From Thermoleophilaceae bacterium (GTDB lineage: Bacteria; Actinomycetota; Thermoleophilia; Solirubrobacterales; Thermoleophilaceae), in contig JAUJOQ010000002.1 in assembly GCA_030447725.1 (NCBI GenBank), positions 1 to 34,947 of the forward strand: a stretch of DNA of 34,947 nt, in the 5' to 3' direction. The position numbers were made by a program, and so were the translations under genes. Under the pieces are notes generated by a model. The model was not told the DNA's origin. It saw only the letters and a list, made by a program, of their open reading frames with translations, and did not search any database. Of this stretch, positions 1-7,848 are shown piece after piece; position 1 is the stretch's first letter; every line of letters starts with the position of its first letter.

Positions 1-388
1 CCACCCACAGCGCCACCGACTCCTCCGGATCGACGACCGCCTCCAGCAGCGCCGGCGCAACACCCGTGCCGTGATGGGCTGCATACACATAGAGCACATA
101 CAACTGTCTGGCCCACGCCGCCGCGGCGTCCAAAGGCGGGCCCGACATGGCGATCCCGACCAGCTCGCCATCCCGCTCGGCGACAGCCACGCGGTTCTCG
201 CGATAGCGCTCGTCGGTCAACGCGGCAGTCCAGAACCGCTCCCGAGCAGCCAGGAAGCCCGGGGCATCGAGCACCGCGTCCGACATGAGTCCCCGATAGG
301 TCTCCTGCCAGGACCGCACATTCACGCACGCCATCTGCGCGCCGTCCTCGACCCGAGCCGGGCGAACAGTCAGCGAGGAGGAACTCAC
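1..388 (-). CDS. GNAT-family N-acetyltransferase, C-terminus beyond window edge
   Basis: The gene reads leftwards and leaves the window, so only about the first 129 residues are visible. GNAT enzymes transfer an acetyl group from acetyl-CoA to an amine; the substrate here is unknown. The reading shows the family's usual pattern: an N-terminal strand with VRPARVEDG, the VRSWQETYRGL segment common in this subgroup, a strand VAVAERDGELVGIAM, and the motif-A region LYVLYVYAAHHGTGVAPALL, where HHGTGVAPAL corresponds to the acetyl-CoA pyrophosphate loop (Q/R-x-x-G-x-G/A). The only sensible start is GTG at 388, about five codons before VRPARV; no clear Shine-Dalgarno sequence precedes it. The family call is firm, the start less so. 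No neighbour points to a substrate. Confidence 0.8.
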   Translation of the reverse strand, partial: MSSSSLTVRPARVEDGAQMACVNVRSWQETYRGLMSDAVLDAPGFLAARERFWTAALTDERYRENRVAVAERDGELVGIAMSGPPLDAAAAWARQLYVLYVYAAHHGTGVAPALLEAVVDPEESVALWV

Positions 389-1202
389 CGCCGAATCGTA
401 GGCCGCCAACCTGGTATGAACCTCGCGCAGAACAACGCAGATCCCCAGTAGATGCTCACTTTCCTATCAGCTCCAGCACGCGGGCGGGGTGTCCGTTTCT
501 CGAGCGTCGCCTGTCGCTCCGCTACGCAAGTAGGCGATCGACTCAAGGGACGGATCTCCAACTTCTTCTGTCCGTCCCAAGGGAAAGATCGACGAGCCGG
601 TAGCCGAAGATGCGAGGCGATCGATTCTCAGTCAGGCTGCGGCTGCGCGACGCACCGGCGGGGAGAGGCGACGCGCGTCCGCGGCCCGCCGGACGTCCCG
701 CTGGAGGACGGGCTTCCGGCCGTCGGCGTTGACTGACCGAGAGCGCCCCGTTCGTCGAAGAGCGAAAGTCTGGTCGCGGCGTACAGCCCCAGCGTCGCTT
801 GCCCATCACTAGAGCCGATCGTGCGACCTGCCGATCATCGTCCCGATCGCGGTCGGGCTGCGGGACGAGCGCAGACACTAAAGGCTCAAGGCGTCACCGC
901 CATCGTCGACCAATCAAGGTTCGCTCAGGGGTGTCCGGGTCCGTCCCATAATCAACAGCTTGAGACTGAACAGACCGTCAACTTCCGGGTCCCAGCAGAG
1001 GTTCGGTTGCGGGACGTGCCAGGGCGCGCGTTCGCGCTCACGCGCGTCGAGGCTGCCGTTGTGCGCTATATGAGGACAGCGCTGGCGCCACGACCTGATC
1101 GCGCAGGCAACCGCGATACGGGCCGAGCGACGGAGCCTCAGCGGCGGGCGCGTCACGCGCCTTGGCGCTTGTGTGTGCGCGGGCATAGGCTCGCTTCGGA
1201 TC
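389..1202. other. Long non-coding or decayed stretch
   Basis: About 800 bases with no reading frame that looks like a protein on either strand; the open frames here are Arg/Pro/Ala-rich shadows typical of high-GC DNA. No tRNA-like fold was recognised. The one clear structure is a perfect inverted repeat at 547-578. The stretch lies between two interrupted or edge genes and next to a truncated regulator, so decayed accessory DNA is a reasonable inference. Confidence 0.5.
547..578. other. 8-bp perfect inverted repeat (hairpin or operator)
   Basis: GGGACGGA at 547-554 is exactly complementary to TCCGTCCC at 571-578, with a 16-base pyrimidine-rich spacer. There is no run of T after either arm, so a classical intrinsic terminator is unlikely. 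It could be a protein-binding site, a remnant transposon end or chance. Confidence 0.35.
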
Positions 1203-2102
1203 ATGATCGGCGGGCTCCACGAGCGAGATCGCGAACTGGGCGTGATCTCGGGTGTGCTCGACGAGGTGGCCGCAGGGGCGGGTCGTGCCGTCGTGGTGGA
1301 GGGGCCGGCCGGTATCGGAAAGACGACCCTTCTGATGTCGGCCCGCGACACGGCGCAGGGGCGCAACCTCGCCGTCGCCGGCGCCCGTGGGTCCGAATTG
1401 GAGCTCGCATACGCCTGGGGCGTGGTGCGTCAGCTGCTGGAGCCGAGGATCCGCGGCATGTCGCGCGGGGCGCGCGGGCGGACCTTGGCCGGAGCCGCCG
1501 CGCTGGCGGCACCGGTCGTGCTGCCCGACGGTGCCGCGCCCGCCGACGCCGACGCCTCCTTCGGGGTTCTTCACGGTCTGTACTGGCTTGTGGCGACGCT
1601 AGCGGCACAGCGGCCGCAGCTGCTCGTCATCGACGATATGCACTGGGCCGACAGCGCCTCGGTCCGGTTCGTGGAGTTCCTCGCCAACCGCATCGACGCG
1701 GTACCGGCGTTGCTGCTGGTCGGTCAGCGGCCGGGCGCGGCGCCCGCTGGCGGCGTCCTGCGCGGGGCGCCGCTCGTGACCTCGATCGAGCTCTCGCCGT
1801 TGTCGCGGGAGGCGACGGCGGCCGTGGTCGCCGAGCACAGCGGCGCGCCGGTCGCCGCGTCATTCGCTCATGCCTGCCACGGCGCGACGGGCGGCAACCC
1901 GTTGTTGATCCACCGGCTAGCGGAAGGCCTTCGCGAGCGCGGCATCGGTGGCGATGGTGACCTCGACGCGGAGGCGGTGACGCGGCTCGGGCCCTACGCG
2001 GTGGCCGGGGCAGTGGGCGCGACGCTCGCGCGCCTGGGCGAGGGGCCCCTGCGGCTCGTCGACGATCAGAATCGTCTCCTTCACAGCTCCATTGTGCCCT
2101 AA
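1203..2102 (+). pseudogene. Truncated LuxR/MalT-type ATPase regulator (N-terminal AAA domain only)
   Basis: The first ~280 residues match the N-terminal ATPase domain of large LuxR-type (LAL/MalT-like) transcriptional regulators, normally about 900 residues with a TPR region and a C-terminal HTH. Visible are the opening GGLHERDRELGVI, Walker A GPAGIGKTT (residues 34-42), Walker B LLVIDDMHWAD (about 140-150), the GGNPLL segment and GPYAVAGAVGATLARLGEG near 275. After that motif the similarity stops and about 17 unrelated residues lead to TAA at 2100. The TPR and HTH regions are absent, so this cannot regulate DNA in the usual way. ATG at 1203 is preferred to the upstream GTG at 1173 because it starts the conserved opening. 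I call it a pseudogene; expression as a stand-alone ATPase cannot be excluded. Confidence 0.75.
2040..2084 (-). pseudogene. Possible start of a response-regulator gene, cut after ~10 codons
   Basis: On the minus strand GTG at 2084 opens the peptide MKETILIVDEPQG, which resembles the first strand and acidic pocket of a REC receiver domain (usually ILIVDDE). GGAGCT lies just upstream as a plausible ribosome binding site. After these codons the sequence is antisense to the truncated LuxR gene, so the junction at about 2045-2055 would be where two genes were joined. The match is short and could be chance. Confidence 0.3.
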
Positions 2103-2307
2103 GCGCCGCGCTCCTGGGTGTGGCTAGCCACACCTTGGGCTTCGGGAAAACGCCCGCGAGGGGCGTGCCCCACATGGCGGCGCTCGTGCTGGCACGAGGC
2201 GCGAATCTCGCACCAGCCCCCACGCACTCGGGGGGCTTCCCCAGTGCGCTCAGTGGGCCGAGGCCAAAAGATTGGGGTCCCATGCTCGTCGAACAGGAGG
2301 CATCCCG

Positions 2308-2416
2308 ATGACTCGGTTCATGGCCAGAGCCGCCGTAGGCGCGACCGCATCTTCGCCAGCAATCCCTCGTCGCGCTGGTCTTGTTGATCGTCCTCGGCGG
2401 CACGTCAGCGTCAGCG
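2308..2416 (+). pseudogene. Remnant of an exported protein gene (RBS, start and frameshifted signal peptide)
   Basis: AGGAGG at 2295-2300 stands 7 bases before ATG at 2308, the best ribosome binding site in the left end. The frame starts MTRFMARAAVGA. A signal-peptide-like core, SLVALVLLIVLGGTSASA, then appears in another frame and ends in the AxA pattern of a signal peptidase I site. A small indel between the two would explain this. Nothing of the mature protein remains, because the sequence then runs into the antisense LuxR-like fragment. Confidence 0.35.
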
Positions 2417-2510
2417 CGCCCGACCCGGCCTCGACATCCGCGATCAGCCGTTCCAGCTCCGCCAGCTGGGCGTCGCGCTCGAGCAAGGGCTGCTCACCGT
2501 TCCGGCTCAT
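2395..2510 (-). pseudogene. Second LuxR/MalT-type regulator fragment, N-terminal ~37 codons
   Basis: Starting at ATG 2510 on the minus strand the peptide reads MSRNGEQPLLERDAQLAELE and continues RLIADVEAGSGALTL. This is the standard opening of LAL-type AAA regulators, in which a Walker A loop (EGPAGIGKT) should follow immediately. Instead the frame passes into Arg-rich nonsense antisense to the exported-protein remnant. The fragment is therefore broken just before its nucleotide-binding loop. It differs from the copy at 1203, so it is a separate paralogue and not a duplication of that segment. Confidence 0.55.
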
Positions 2511-2551
2511 TTCCTTCGCGCGGGCTGCCTTTCCCCCGGCAAAAGGCCGGT

Positions 2552-2579
2552 TTGGAGCGAGTTCGACCCAAAGTATACG
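2552..2579 (+). promoter_or_regulatory. Candidate sigma-70 promoter for the exported propeller-like protein
   Basis: TTGGAG (2552-2557) and TATACG (2574-2579) are separated by 16 bases and lie about 60 bases before the ATG at 2638. The local A/T-rich patch stands out in otherwise GC-rich sequence. No experimental support. Confidence 0.4.
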
Positions 2580-2637
2580 GTCGCGTCCAGGGTCGCACCC
2601 CGTTGCCCACGCCACCGCGCTCGGGAAGGATCGGGCC

Positions 2638-4386
2638 ATGATCGATCTAGCAGAAGGCTTGGCGCATAGTCGGCGAAACGGCCTGAGCCGAGACAGGGCA
2701 GACGGCGGCTCAGCGAGACGGGTTACGCGGCCGCTTGGCCATAGCTTTTCTCGAGGTCTTGGCGTCGGGCTCGTGGGTGTGATCGCGGGCCTGGCGGTGC
2801 TGCTTGGCTCGACGTCGCCCGCGCACGCGGCGACGCCGATCCTGCTCGGGGCGGGCAACCGTCCCGCTGTCGCGGTGAATGGCGCCGGGACGGCGTTCAT
2901 CGCCTACCTGGACAACGACGACGACCCAACGACCTCGGCTCCAGATGCGGTCGTTCACTACTGCCGGCTTCCGCGCGGGGCGACCGTCTGCGATCACAGG
3001 CTCGACTTCGCGCTTGAGGGCACGACGCTCACCCGCCCGCACGTCTTCGTCGAGGGCCAGACCGTGCGCATCCTCGCCTTTCGCTATGGCCTCTCGGGCG
3101 CGAACTTCGCCGCCGACTACGTGCTGAGCTCGACCGACGGCGGGCGCACGTTCGGCGCCCCCGTCGCGGCCGGCACCGTCAACCCCTACGACGCCGTCGC
3201 CGGCCCGGGGCCAAACGGGATCTCGCTGGTAGGGGATAAGGGGGGCCGCAACGGCCTCTACCAGCGCGTCGACGCGACGAGCCCGTTCCCGGTCGACATA
3301 AACGGAAGGTCCACCTTGGGGAGCGCCGAACTCTCGCCCGGAAGAGATGCGTATTCGCCGGCGGTCGAGCTGGTGAACCCCACCACTCCGCTCGTGACTT
3401 TCAACTTCCTCGACGGAACTGCGGCCTTCCGCGTCTTCGGTGGCACGGGTGAGGTGAACGACGCGGCGAACTGGTCACCCGCCCAGGTGATCGCGCGGGA
3501 CGGCGAATACGGGCAGCTGGCGCAGGGCCCGAGCGGCCTCTTCTCCCAGCTGGACGCCGAGAATCCGAAGCGCCTCGACGTGCGCCGCTACAACGGCAGC
3601 ACCTTCGGCGCGCCGACGAGCATCCCGATCGCGGAGGGAGGACCCACGAGCTACCTCGCCCAGGACCCGGGCGGCATGCTGTTCTCGCTCTGGGTCGAGA
3701 ACTCCGTGATCGGCGGCCCGCGGATGCGCTACGCGAGCTCCCCCGACGGGGTGTCGTGGCGCACCGCACAACTGTTGGCCTTCAACACGATCGATCGGCA
3801 GATGGGCGAGGTCCGGGCGGGGGCGGCGCCCGACCACCTCGGCTACGCCGTGGTCGACAGCGGCCAGGGCAACGCGCGGCAGGTCTACGCGGTGCCGCTG
3901 GCCCCGGCGCCTGCGCCAACCCCGCCGCGAGGCACGTCGCCGGGTGACGGCACCCCGCAGACACCCCCGGGCGCACCGGCGATCTCCGCGCCCTCGCTGA
4001 CCAGGAGCGCGTTCTGCGTCGGGCGGCGCTGCCCGGGCTCGCGCCGCGGCACAACGGTGCGCTTCGCGCTCTCAAAGCCCGCGCGGGTCAGGTTGCGGAT
4101 CGACCGTCGCGTCGCGGGGCGCCGCGACGGGGATCGCTGCCGGCGCCCCACACGCCGAAACCGCAACGCGCGGCGCTGCAGCCGCTACGTCAAGGTGGGG
4201 GGCTTCTCGCGCCCGGGAACCGCAGGCGCCAACCGGGTCCGCTTCTCGGGAAAGATCGGCAACCGCGCGCTGCGCCGCGGCCGCTACCGCCTCACGATCA
4301 CAGCGATCGACGCCAACAGCGCCCGCTCGGCGCCCAAACGCATCAGCTTCCGGGTGCACCCCCCGAACCCGGCCCGGGATCGCTGA
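2638..4386 (+). CDS. Exported beta-propeller-like (Asp-box) protein with Arg-rich C-terminal domain
   Basis: Predicted 582 residues. A basic N-terminus of about 35 residues is followed by the hydrophobic stretch GVGLVGVIAGLAVLLGS and the likely cleavage site STSPAHA-A, so the protein should be exported. Residues ~65-425 look like a sialidase-type propeller: repeated strands with Asp-box-like turns such as SSTDGGRTF and SSPDGVSW. No catalytic Arg triad or Asp/Glu/Tyr set could be identified, so sialidase activity is not claimed. A Pro-rich linker (about 425-460) leads to a domain with CVGRRCPG, FALSKPARVRLRI and GRYRLTITAIDA, a type of C-terminal module I associate with Thermoleophilia surface proteins. 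ATG 2638 is chosen because AAGGA lies 8 bases upstream and the signal peptide follows; the frame is open further upstream without conserved content. Function unknown. Confidence 0.75.
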   Translation: MIDLAEGLAHSRRNGLSRDRADGGSARRVTRPLGHSFSRGLGVGLVGVIAGLAVLLGSTSPAHAATPILLGAGNRPAVAVNGAGTAFIAYLDNDDDPTTSAPDAVVHYCRLPRGATVCDHRLDFALEGTTLTRPHVFVEGQTVRILAFRYGLSGANFAADYVLSSTDGGRTFGAPVAAGTVNPYDAVAGPGPNGISLVGDKGGRNGLYQRVDATSPFPVDINGRSTLGSAELSPGRDAYSPAVELVNPTTPLVTFNFLDGTAAFRVFGGTGEVNDAANWSPAQVIARDGEYGQLAQGPSGLFSQLDAENPKRLDVRRYNGSTFGAPTSIPIAEGGPTSYLAQDPGGMLFSLWVENSVIGGPRMRYASSPDGVSWRTAQLLAFNTIDRQMGEVRAGAAPDHLGYAVVDSGQGNARQVYAVPLAPAPAPTPPRGTSPGDGTPQTPPGAPAISAPSLTRSAFCVGRRCPGSRRGTTVRFALSKPARVRLRIDRRVAGRRDGDRCRRPTRRNRNARRCSRYVKVGGFSRPGTAGANRVRFSGKIGNRALRRGRYRLTITAIDANSARSAPKRISFRVHPPNPARDR

Positions 4387-4551
4387 CAAGCATCCGATCA
4401 GCACACGCCCCACACGACTCGTCCCCCGACACCGCAATCTCAAAAGGAGCTACATGCGCCTCAACCAACACCGTCCGACGCCGTCGAAGGCCGGGTTTGA
4501 CGGAGACCTCGAAACCAGGATTCCGTCCTGGAGAGAGTCGAGGCTCCATCG

Positions 4552-4611
4552 ATGTCAACCCAGAAGAGGTATCCCGACGAGCGGCGTGAGCGCTCGGTGC
4601 GGCTGGCTCTA
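4552..4611 (+). mobile_element. Short IS3-type transposase (OrfA) N-terminal remnant
   Basis: ATG at 4552 opens a frame MSTQKRYPDERRERSVRLAL, which resembles the HTH-proximal start of IS3-family OrfA proteins (typically K-R-Y-P-P-E-x-R-E-R-A-V-R-L-V). The similarity ends after about 20 codons, where the ribosome binding site of the membrane-protein gene at 4640 begins. No terminal inverted repeats or target duplication were seen. A separate 52-codon frame at 4454-4612 with a good AAAGGAG site overlaps it and has no recognisable content. The call rests on a very short match. Confidence 0.35.
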
Positions 4612-4639
4612 GCTCGTCAATCGTCGCCAGGAGGAGTCC

Positions 4640-5287
4640 ATGACCAAGTCCAACATCGAGTCGATCCGCCGGGCGGGCATCACCTTGATCGTCGGAGCCC
4701 TGATCACAGCGATCGGCGGAGCTGTCTCGCAGATCGTGCAGGCATCGACGGCCGTCTCAGACGAGATCTGGCGCTACCCATGGTCGAGCGAGACGTTCAT
4801 CCCGATCAGCTTGCTGTGGGCGTTTGCCCACGCGCTAATCATCATCGGCATCCTCGGGTTTCGCCGCAGCGGCTTGGCTGGTCCGAGCCGCATGGCCGCG
4901 ATCGGCCTGGCACTCGCGCTGATCGGCACCGCGCTACTCCTCCTGGGAGAGCTGGCCGCGATCCCAATCCGCGACCAGAACATCAACGACACCGGACCCG
5001 CGATCGTCGGCGGTGTGTTCGGCATCGGCACGCTGCTCTCCGCGATCGGGCTGCTCCTCGCCGGCAAGGCGACGATGCGGGCTTCTCAGTGGCGTGACTG
5101 GCGGCGCTTCACTCCGCTCGTCGCCGGCATCTCGACGCTCGTGCTCGTCGCCGTGGCTTTCACCAAAGCCCTCCCGACGGGCGTCGCCATCTACGGCCTC
5201 TGCCTCCTCGCGCTCGGCGCGGCCCTTTACACGCGGCCATCGCCAGAGAGCAAGGTCCCCGCGTCGGCGCAGGTGCAGGGCGCCTGA
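4640..5287 (+). CDS. Small multi-pass membrane protein of unknown function
   Basis: Predicted 215 residues with about six hydrophobic segments: near residues 12-33 (GITLIVGALITAIGGAVSQI), 53-74 (ISLLWAFAHALIIIGILGF), 85-108, 120-142, 157-175 and 178-195. The layout is reminiscent of DUF4386-type membrane proteins, but no diagnostic motif was found. Polar N- and C-terminal tails are short. ATG 4640 follows CAGGAGGAGTCC, a strong ribosome binding site, so the start is secure. The gene stands alone between the transposase-like fragment and a gene-free stretch, so context gives no hint of function. Confidence 0.7.
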   Translation: MTKSNIESIRRAGITLIVGALITAIGGAVSQIVQASTAVSDEIWRYPWSSETFIPISLLWAFAHALIIIGILGFRRSGLAGPSRMAAIGLALALIGTALLLLGELAAIPIRDQNINDTGPAIVGGVFGIGTLLSAIGLLLAGKATMRASQWRDWRRFTPLVAGISTLVLVAVAFTKALPTGVAIYGLCLLALGAALYTRPSPESKVPASAQVQGA

Positions 5288-5694
5288 CTGAAGCGGCGTC
5301 GTCGGGCGTGATGCGGCAGCGCCAGCGACCGATCCGGGCGCTCCTCGTTCCGACTCAAGGCGGGCACCGCTCCTCATGCCGCGACGTACTGAAGCAGGAG
5401 CGTGCCGGAAGGGATAGCGGTGGCACGGCCCGCACAGACGACTGGTATCGGCGCAAAGGGATGGTGCGACCACCCCTCGCGTATCGCTTCGGATGTCGGA
5501 CGCTCTGCTTGCGACTTGGAGGAGGTAGAGGGCGCGCACCTGCGCCGAGTCGAACCAGGAGCGAGACGTAGGGGCCGAAGGCTTCACACGTCGGCGGGGC
5601 CGGCCTCGGGCGCTTGGTCGGTGCGCTTGACGCCTTCCTATCCCGAGAAGACCTCGGGCCACCCAGAGTGGGGCCGCTCCCGCGGCGTCGAGGG
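5288..5694. other. Gene-free stretch between convergent genes
   Basis: About 400 bases between the stop of the membrane protein and the stop of hisC. No frame on either strand shows a conserved pattern, and no tRNA, repeat or strong terminator hairpin was found. It may hold decayed sequence continuous with the accessory left end. Confidence 0.45.
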
Positions 5695-6771
5695 CTACAG
5701 CACCTGGTCCAGCGCCGCGAGAAACAGGTCGTTCTCGCGGCGGGTGCCGAACGTGACTCGCAGCCGGCCTTCCTCGCCCAGCGCCCTGCCCGCGCGCACG
5801 ATCACCCCGCGCTCGGCCAGCCCGGCGACGATCGCGTCCTCGTCGCGGTCGCCGAGCGAGACCCAGGCGAAGTTGGCCTCGCTGTCGGTGCTCGGAAGGC
5901 CGCGGTCGGCCAGCTCGGACTCCACGTGCACCCGCTCCACGATCGTCTGCTCCACCCGGCGCTCCACCTCGTCCTGGTGGCGGATCGCCTCGGCGGCGGC
6001 GGCCTGCGCGAGGGCGTTCACCGAGAAGGGCTGGCGCACGCGGTCCACCGCCAGCCGAAACGCCTCCGGTCCGATCGCGTAGCCGGCACGCAGCCCGCAG
6101 AGCCCGTAGACCTTGGAGAAGGTGCGCAGCAGCACGAGGTTGGGGTGCTTCTTGCAGAGGTCGAGCGAGTCGCCTGGATCCTGAAGCAGGTTGAACTCGA
6201 CGTAGGCCTCGTCGAGGATCACCGCCACATGGCGCGGCAGGTCGGCGAGGAAGGCGTCGATCGCGTCGAGCTCCAGCGCCGTGGCCGATGGGTTGTTCGG
6301 ATTGCAGATCAGCACCAACCGGGTGGCGGCGGTCACCTCGTGCGCCATCGCCTCCAGGTCGTGGTACCCGTCGGCGTCGAGCGCCACGGCCACGGCCCGG
6401 GCGCCCGACTGCGCCGCCAGATGCGGGTACATGGAAAACGACGGCCACGCATACACCAGCTCCGCGCCGGGCTCCAGCAGGGCCTCGCCGGCGGCCAGCA
6501 GTATCTCGCAGGAGCCGTTGCCCACAGCCACCTGGGACATCGGAACTTCGGAGCGCTCGGCAATCCGTCGGCGCAGCACGGACTTGTCGGGATCGGGATA
6601 GCGGTTGAGGGTCTCGAGGCGGCCCTGGATCGCCCCGATCACCGGCGGCGGCGGACCCCACGGCGTCTCGTTGGACGCCAGCATCACGATCTCGCCGTCG
6701 TGCGCGTAGCTCTCCGCCGCCGGGTAGACCGGGATCGCTTCGAGGCGGCGGTTGAACTCGATGCCGGTCAC
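5695..6771 (-). CDS. hisC: Histidinol-phosphate aminotransferase (or related aromatic aminotransferase)
   Basis: Predicted 358 residues, the normal family length. HisC is a PLP enzyme transferring an amino group between glutamate and imidazole-acetol phosphate in histidine synthesis. Visible signatures of fold-type I aminotransferases are LASNETPWGPP (31-41), CNPNNPSA (156-163), ILDEAYVEF (185-193, Asp187 and Tyr190) and TFSKVYGLCGLRAGY (217-231), with Lys220 as the Schiff-base lysine. The GTG start overlaps the stop of the chorismate mutase gene (GTGA). That partner raises the possibility that the natural substrate is an aromatic keto acid (phenylpyruvate or prephenate) instead of, or as well as, the histidine intermediate; HisC-type enzymes are known to do both. 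No other his gene is in the window. Confidence 0.88.
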   Translation of the reverse strand: MTGIEFNRRLEAIPVYPAAESYAHDGEIVMLASNETPWGPPPPVIGAIQGRLETLNRYPDPDKSVLRRRIAERSEVPMSQVAVGNGSCEILLAAGEALLEPGAELVYAWPSFSMYPHLAAQSGARAVAVALDADGYHDLEAMAHEVTAATRLVLICNPNNPSATALELDAIDAFLADLPRHVAVILDEAYVEFNLLQDPGDSLDLCKKHPNLVLLRTFSKVYGLCGLRAGYAIGPEAFRLAVDRVRQPFSVNALAQAAAAEAIRHQDEVERRVEQTIVERVHVESELADRGLPSTDSEANFAWVSLGDRDEDAIVAGLAERGVIVRAGRALGEEGRLRVTFGTRRENDLFLAALDQVL

Positions 6772-7133
6772 TGGGCGCCCCGCAGGTCTCGCCGCAGCGA
6801 CTCGGCCTCACGTAGGTACACGTGCTGGGCCGCCGTGTCGACCTCCGCGTAGCAGTGCAGCATCAGCCGGATCGTGCGCGGAAGGGAGCCCGGCACATCG
6901 ATCTCGCGCGCGCACAGCAGCGGCACGCCGCTGAGTCCCAGGTTGCGCGCGGCCACGGCGGGGAACTCGGCGTCGAGGTCGGCCGTGCAGGTGAAGATGC
7001 AGCTCACCATCTGCTCGACTTCCAGCCCGTTGCGCTCCATCACGGTGCGCACGAGCTCCTCGGTAGCCTCGAGGATGGCCCCGGAGTCGTTCTCCTCGAC
7101 GGTCGTTGCGCCCCTGAGCGCTCGCAGCCTCAC
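6768..7133 (-). CDS. aroH: Chorismate mutase, AroH class
   Basis: Predicted 121 residues, matching the monofunctional trimeric AroH-type enzyme known from Bacillus. It rearranges chorismate to prephenate, the branch point to phenylalanine and tyrosine. Conserved features are the opening LRALRGATTVEEN (active-site Arg in RGATT), FTCTADLDAEFPAVAARNLG, LLCAREIDVPGSLPRTIRLM (the catalytic Glu and Arg region) and HVYLREAESLRRDL near the end. The start is GTG at 7133, overlapping the rluB stop as GTGA; an AGGGAGG-type ribosome binding site lies inside the end of rluB. Its stop overlaps the hisC start in the same way, so rluB, aroH and hisC are probably translated from one message. Confidence 0.9.
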   Translation of the reverse strand: MRLRALRGATTVEENDSGAILEATEELVRTVMERNGLEVEQMVSCIFTCTADLDAEFPAVAARNLGLSGVPLLCAREIDVPGSLPRTIRLMLHCYAEVDTAAQHVYLREAESLRRDLRGAQ

Positions 7134-7843
7134 CCTCCCTGATTCTTCCAGCCCGGTGCGGCTCGCAGACGCTCGACCTCGGCGGCGCTCAGGCGCCGCG
7201 ACTCCCCCGGGGGCAGCCGCTCCAGGTACAGCGGGCCGAAGGCCGTGCGCTGCAGGGCGCGGACGTCGTGGCCCACCGCCTCGCACATCCGGCGCACCTG
7301 GCGCTTGCGGCCCTCGCGGATCGTCAGCTCCACTACGCCCGGCGCCACGAGCCGGGCCTCGGCGGGGCTGCTGCGCCCGTCCTCGAGCTCGACTCCCTCC
7401 CGCAGAGCGCGCAGGGAACGCTCGGACACCATCGGCGGATCGACGCGTACGCGGTAGGTCTTCTGCACGCCATGCCGCGGGTGGGTGAGCAGCTCGGCCA
7501 GCTCGCCGTCGTTGGTCAGCAGGATCAGGCCCGTGGTGTCCGCGTCGAGGCGCCCGACGGGGTAGAGGCGCCGCTCGGAAGGGACCAGGCCCACGACCGT
7601 CGGCCTGCCGTGGGTGTCCTCGGCGGTCGACACGACGCCCTCCGGCTTGTGGAGTGCATGCACCTCGCGGGGCTCGATGGTGACCGCCCGCCCGTCGACC
7701 GTGACGTCGCTGCTCTCGTCCACGTCGCGCGCCGGATCGGTGACCGGGCGCCCGGCCACCCGCACGCGGCCGTCGGTCACCAGCCGCTCGGCCGCCCGTC
7801 GCGAGGCCACGCCCGCGTGGGCCAGGAACTTGGCGAGGCGCAC
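7130..7843 (-). CDS. rluB: 23S rRNA pseudouridine synthase, RluB/RsuA family
   Basis: Predicted 237 residues. An N-terminal S4 RNA-binding domain (MRLAKFLAHAGVASRRAAER, residues 1-60) precedes the RsuA-type catalytic domain with LHKPEGVVST (64-73), the signature GRLDADTTGLILLTNDG (97-113; Asp100 is the expected catalytic residue), KTYRV, and the C-terminal EGRKRQVRRMCEAVGH. Such enzymes convert a uridine to pseudouridine in large-subunit rRNA. RluB and the other RsuA-family members (RluE, RluF, RsuA) cannot be separated with certainty by eye; proximity to scpAB genes in the same orientation supports RluB. The GTG start is 5 bases after the stop of the DUF2252 gene. Confidence 0.88.
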   Translation of the reverse strand: MRLAKFLAHAGVASRRAAERLVTDGRVRVAGRPVTDPARDVDESSDVTVDGRAVTIEPREVHALHKPEGVVSTAEDTHGRPTVVGLVPSERRLYPVGRLDADTTGLILLTNDGELAELLTHPRHGVQKTYRVRVDPPMVSERSLRALREGVELEDGRSSPAEARLVAPGVVELTIREGRKRQVRRMCEAVGHDVRALQRTAFGPLYLERLPPGESRRLSAAEVERLRAAPGWKNQGG

Positions 7844-7848
7844 GAGGC

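Larger units (their letters stand above)
2103..2637. other. Mosaic intergenic region with gene fragments
   Basis: No intact gene is seen. The stretch contains two apparent gene starts facing each other (2308 plus strand, 2510 minus strand) that meet near 2395-2405, and a candidate promoter at 2552-2579 for the following exported protein. The open frame running through this region into the gene at 2638 is judged fortuitous: its residues before 2638 show no conserved pattern and are antisense to the LuxR-like fragment. Confidence 0.5.

Noticed and set aside
821..1960. A 379-codon plus-strand frame across the truncated regulator
   Set aside because: It is a different frame over the ATPase domain, dominated by Arg and Gly, with no motif.
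2272..2637. Extension of the exported propeller-like protein by 122 residues upstream of 2638
   Set aside because: The extra residues are antisense to a LAL-regulator fragment, and a signal peptide with a good start and ribosome binding site begins at 2638.
4934..6811. A 625-codon open frame on the minus strand across the hisC region
   Set aside because: It is Arg/Pro/Gly-rich and runs in another frame over hisC, which has clear motifs; it is a GC-driven shadow.
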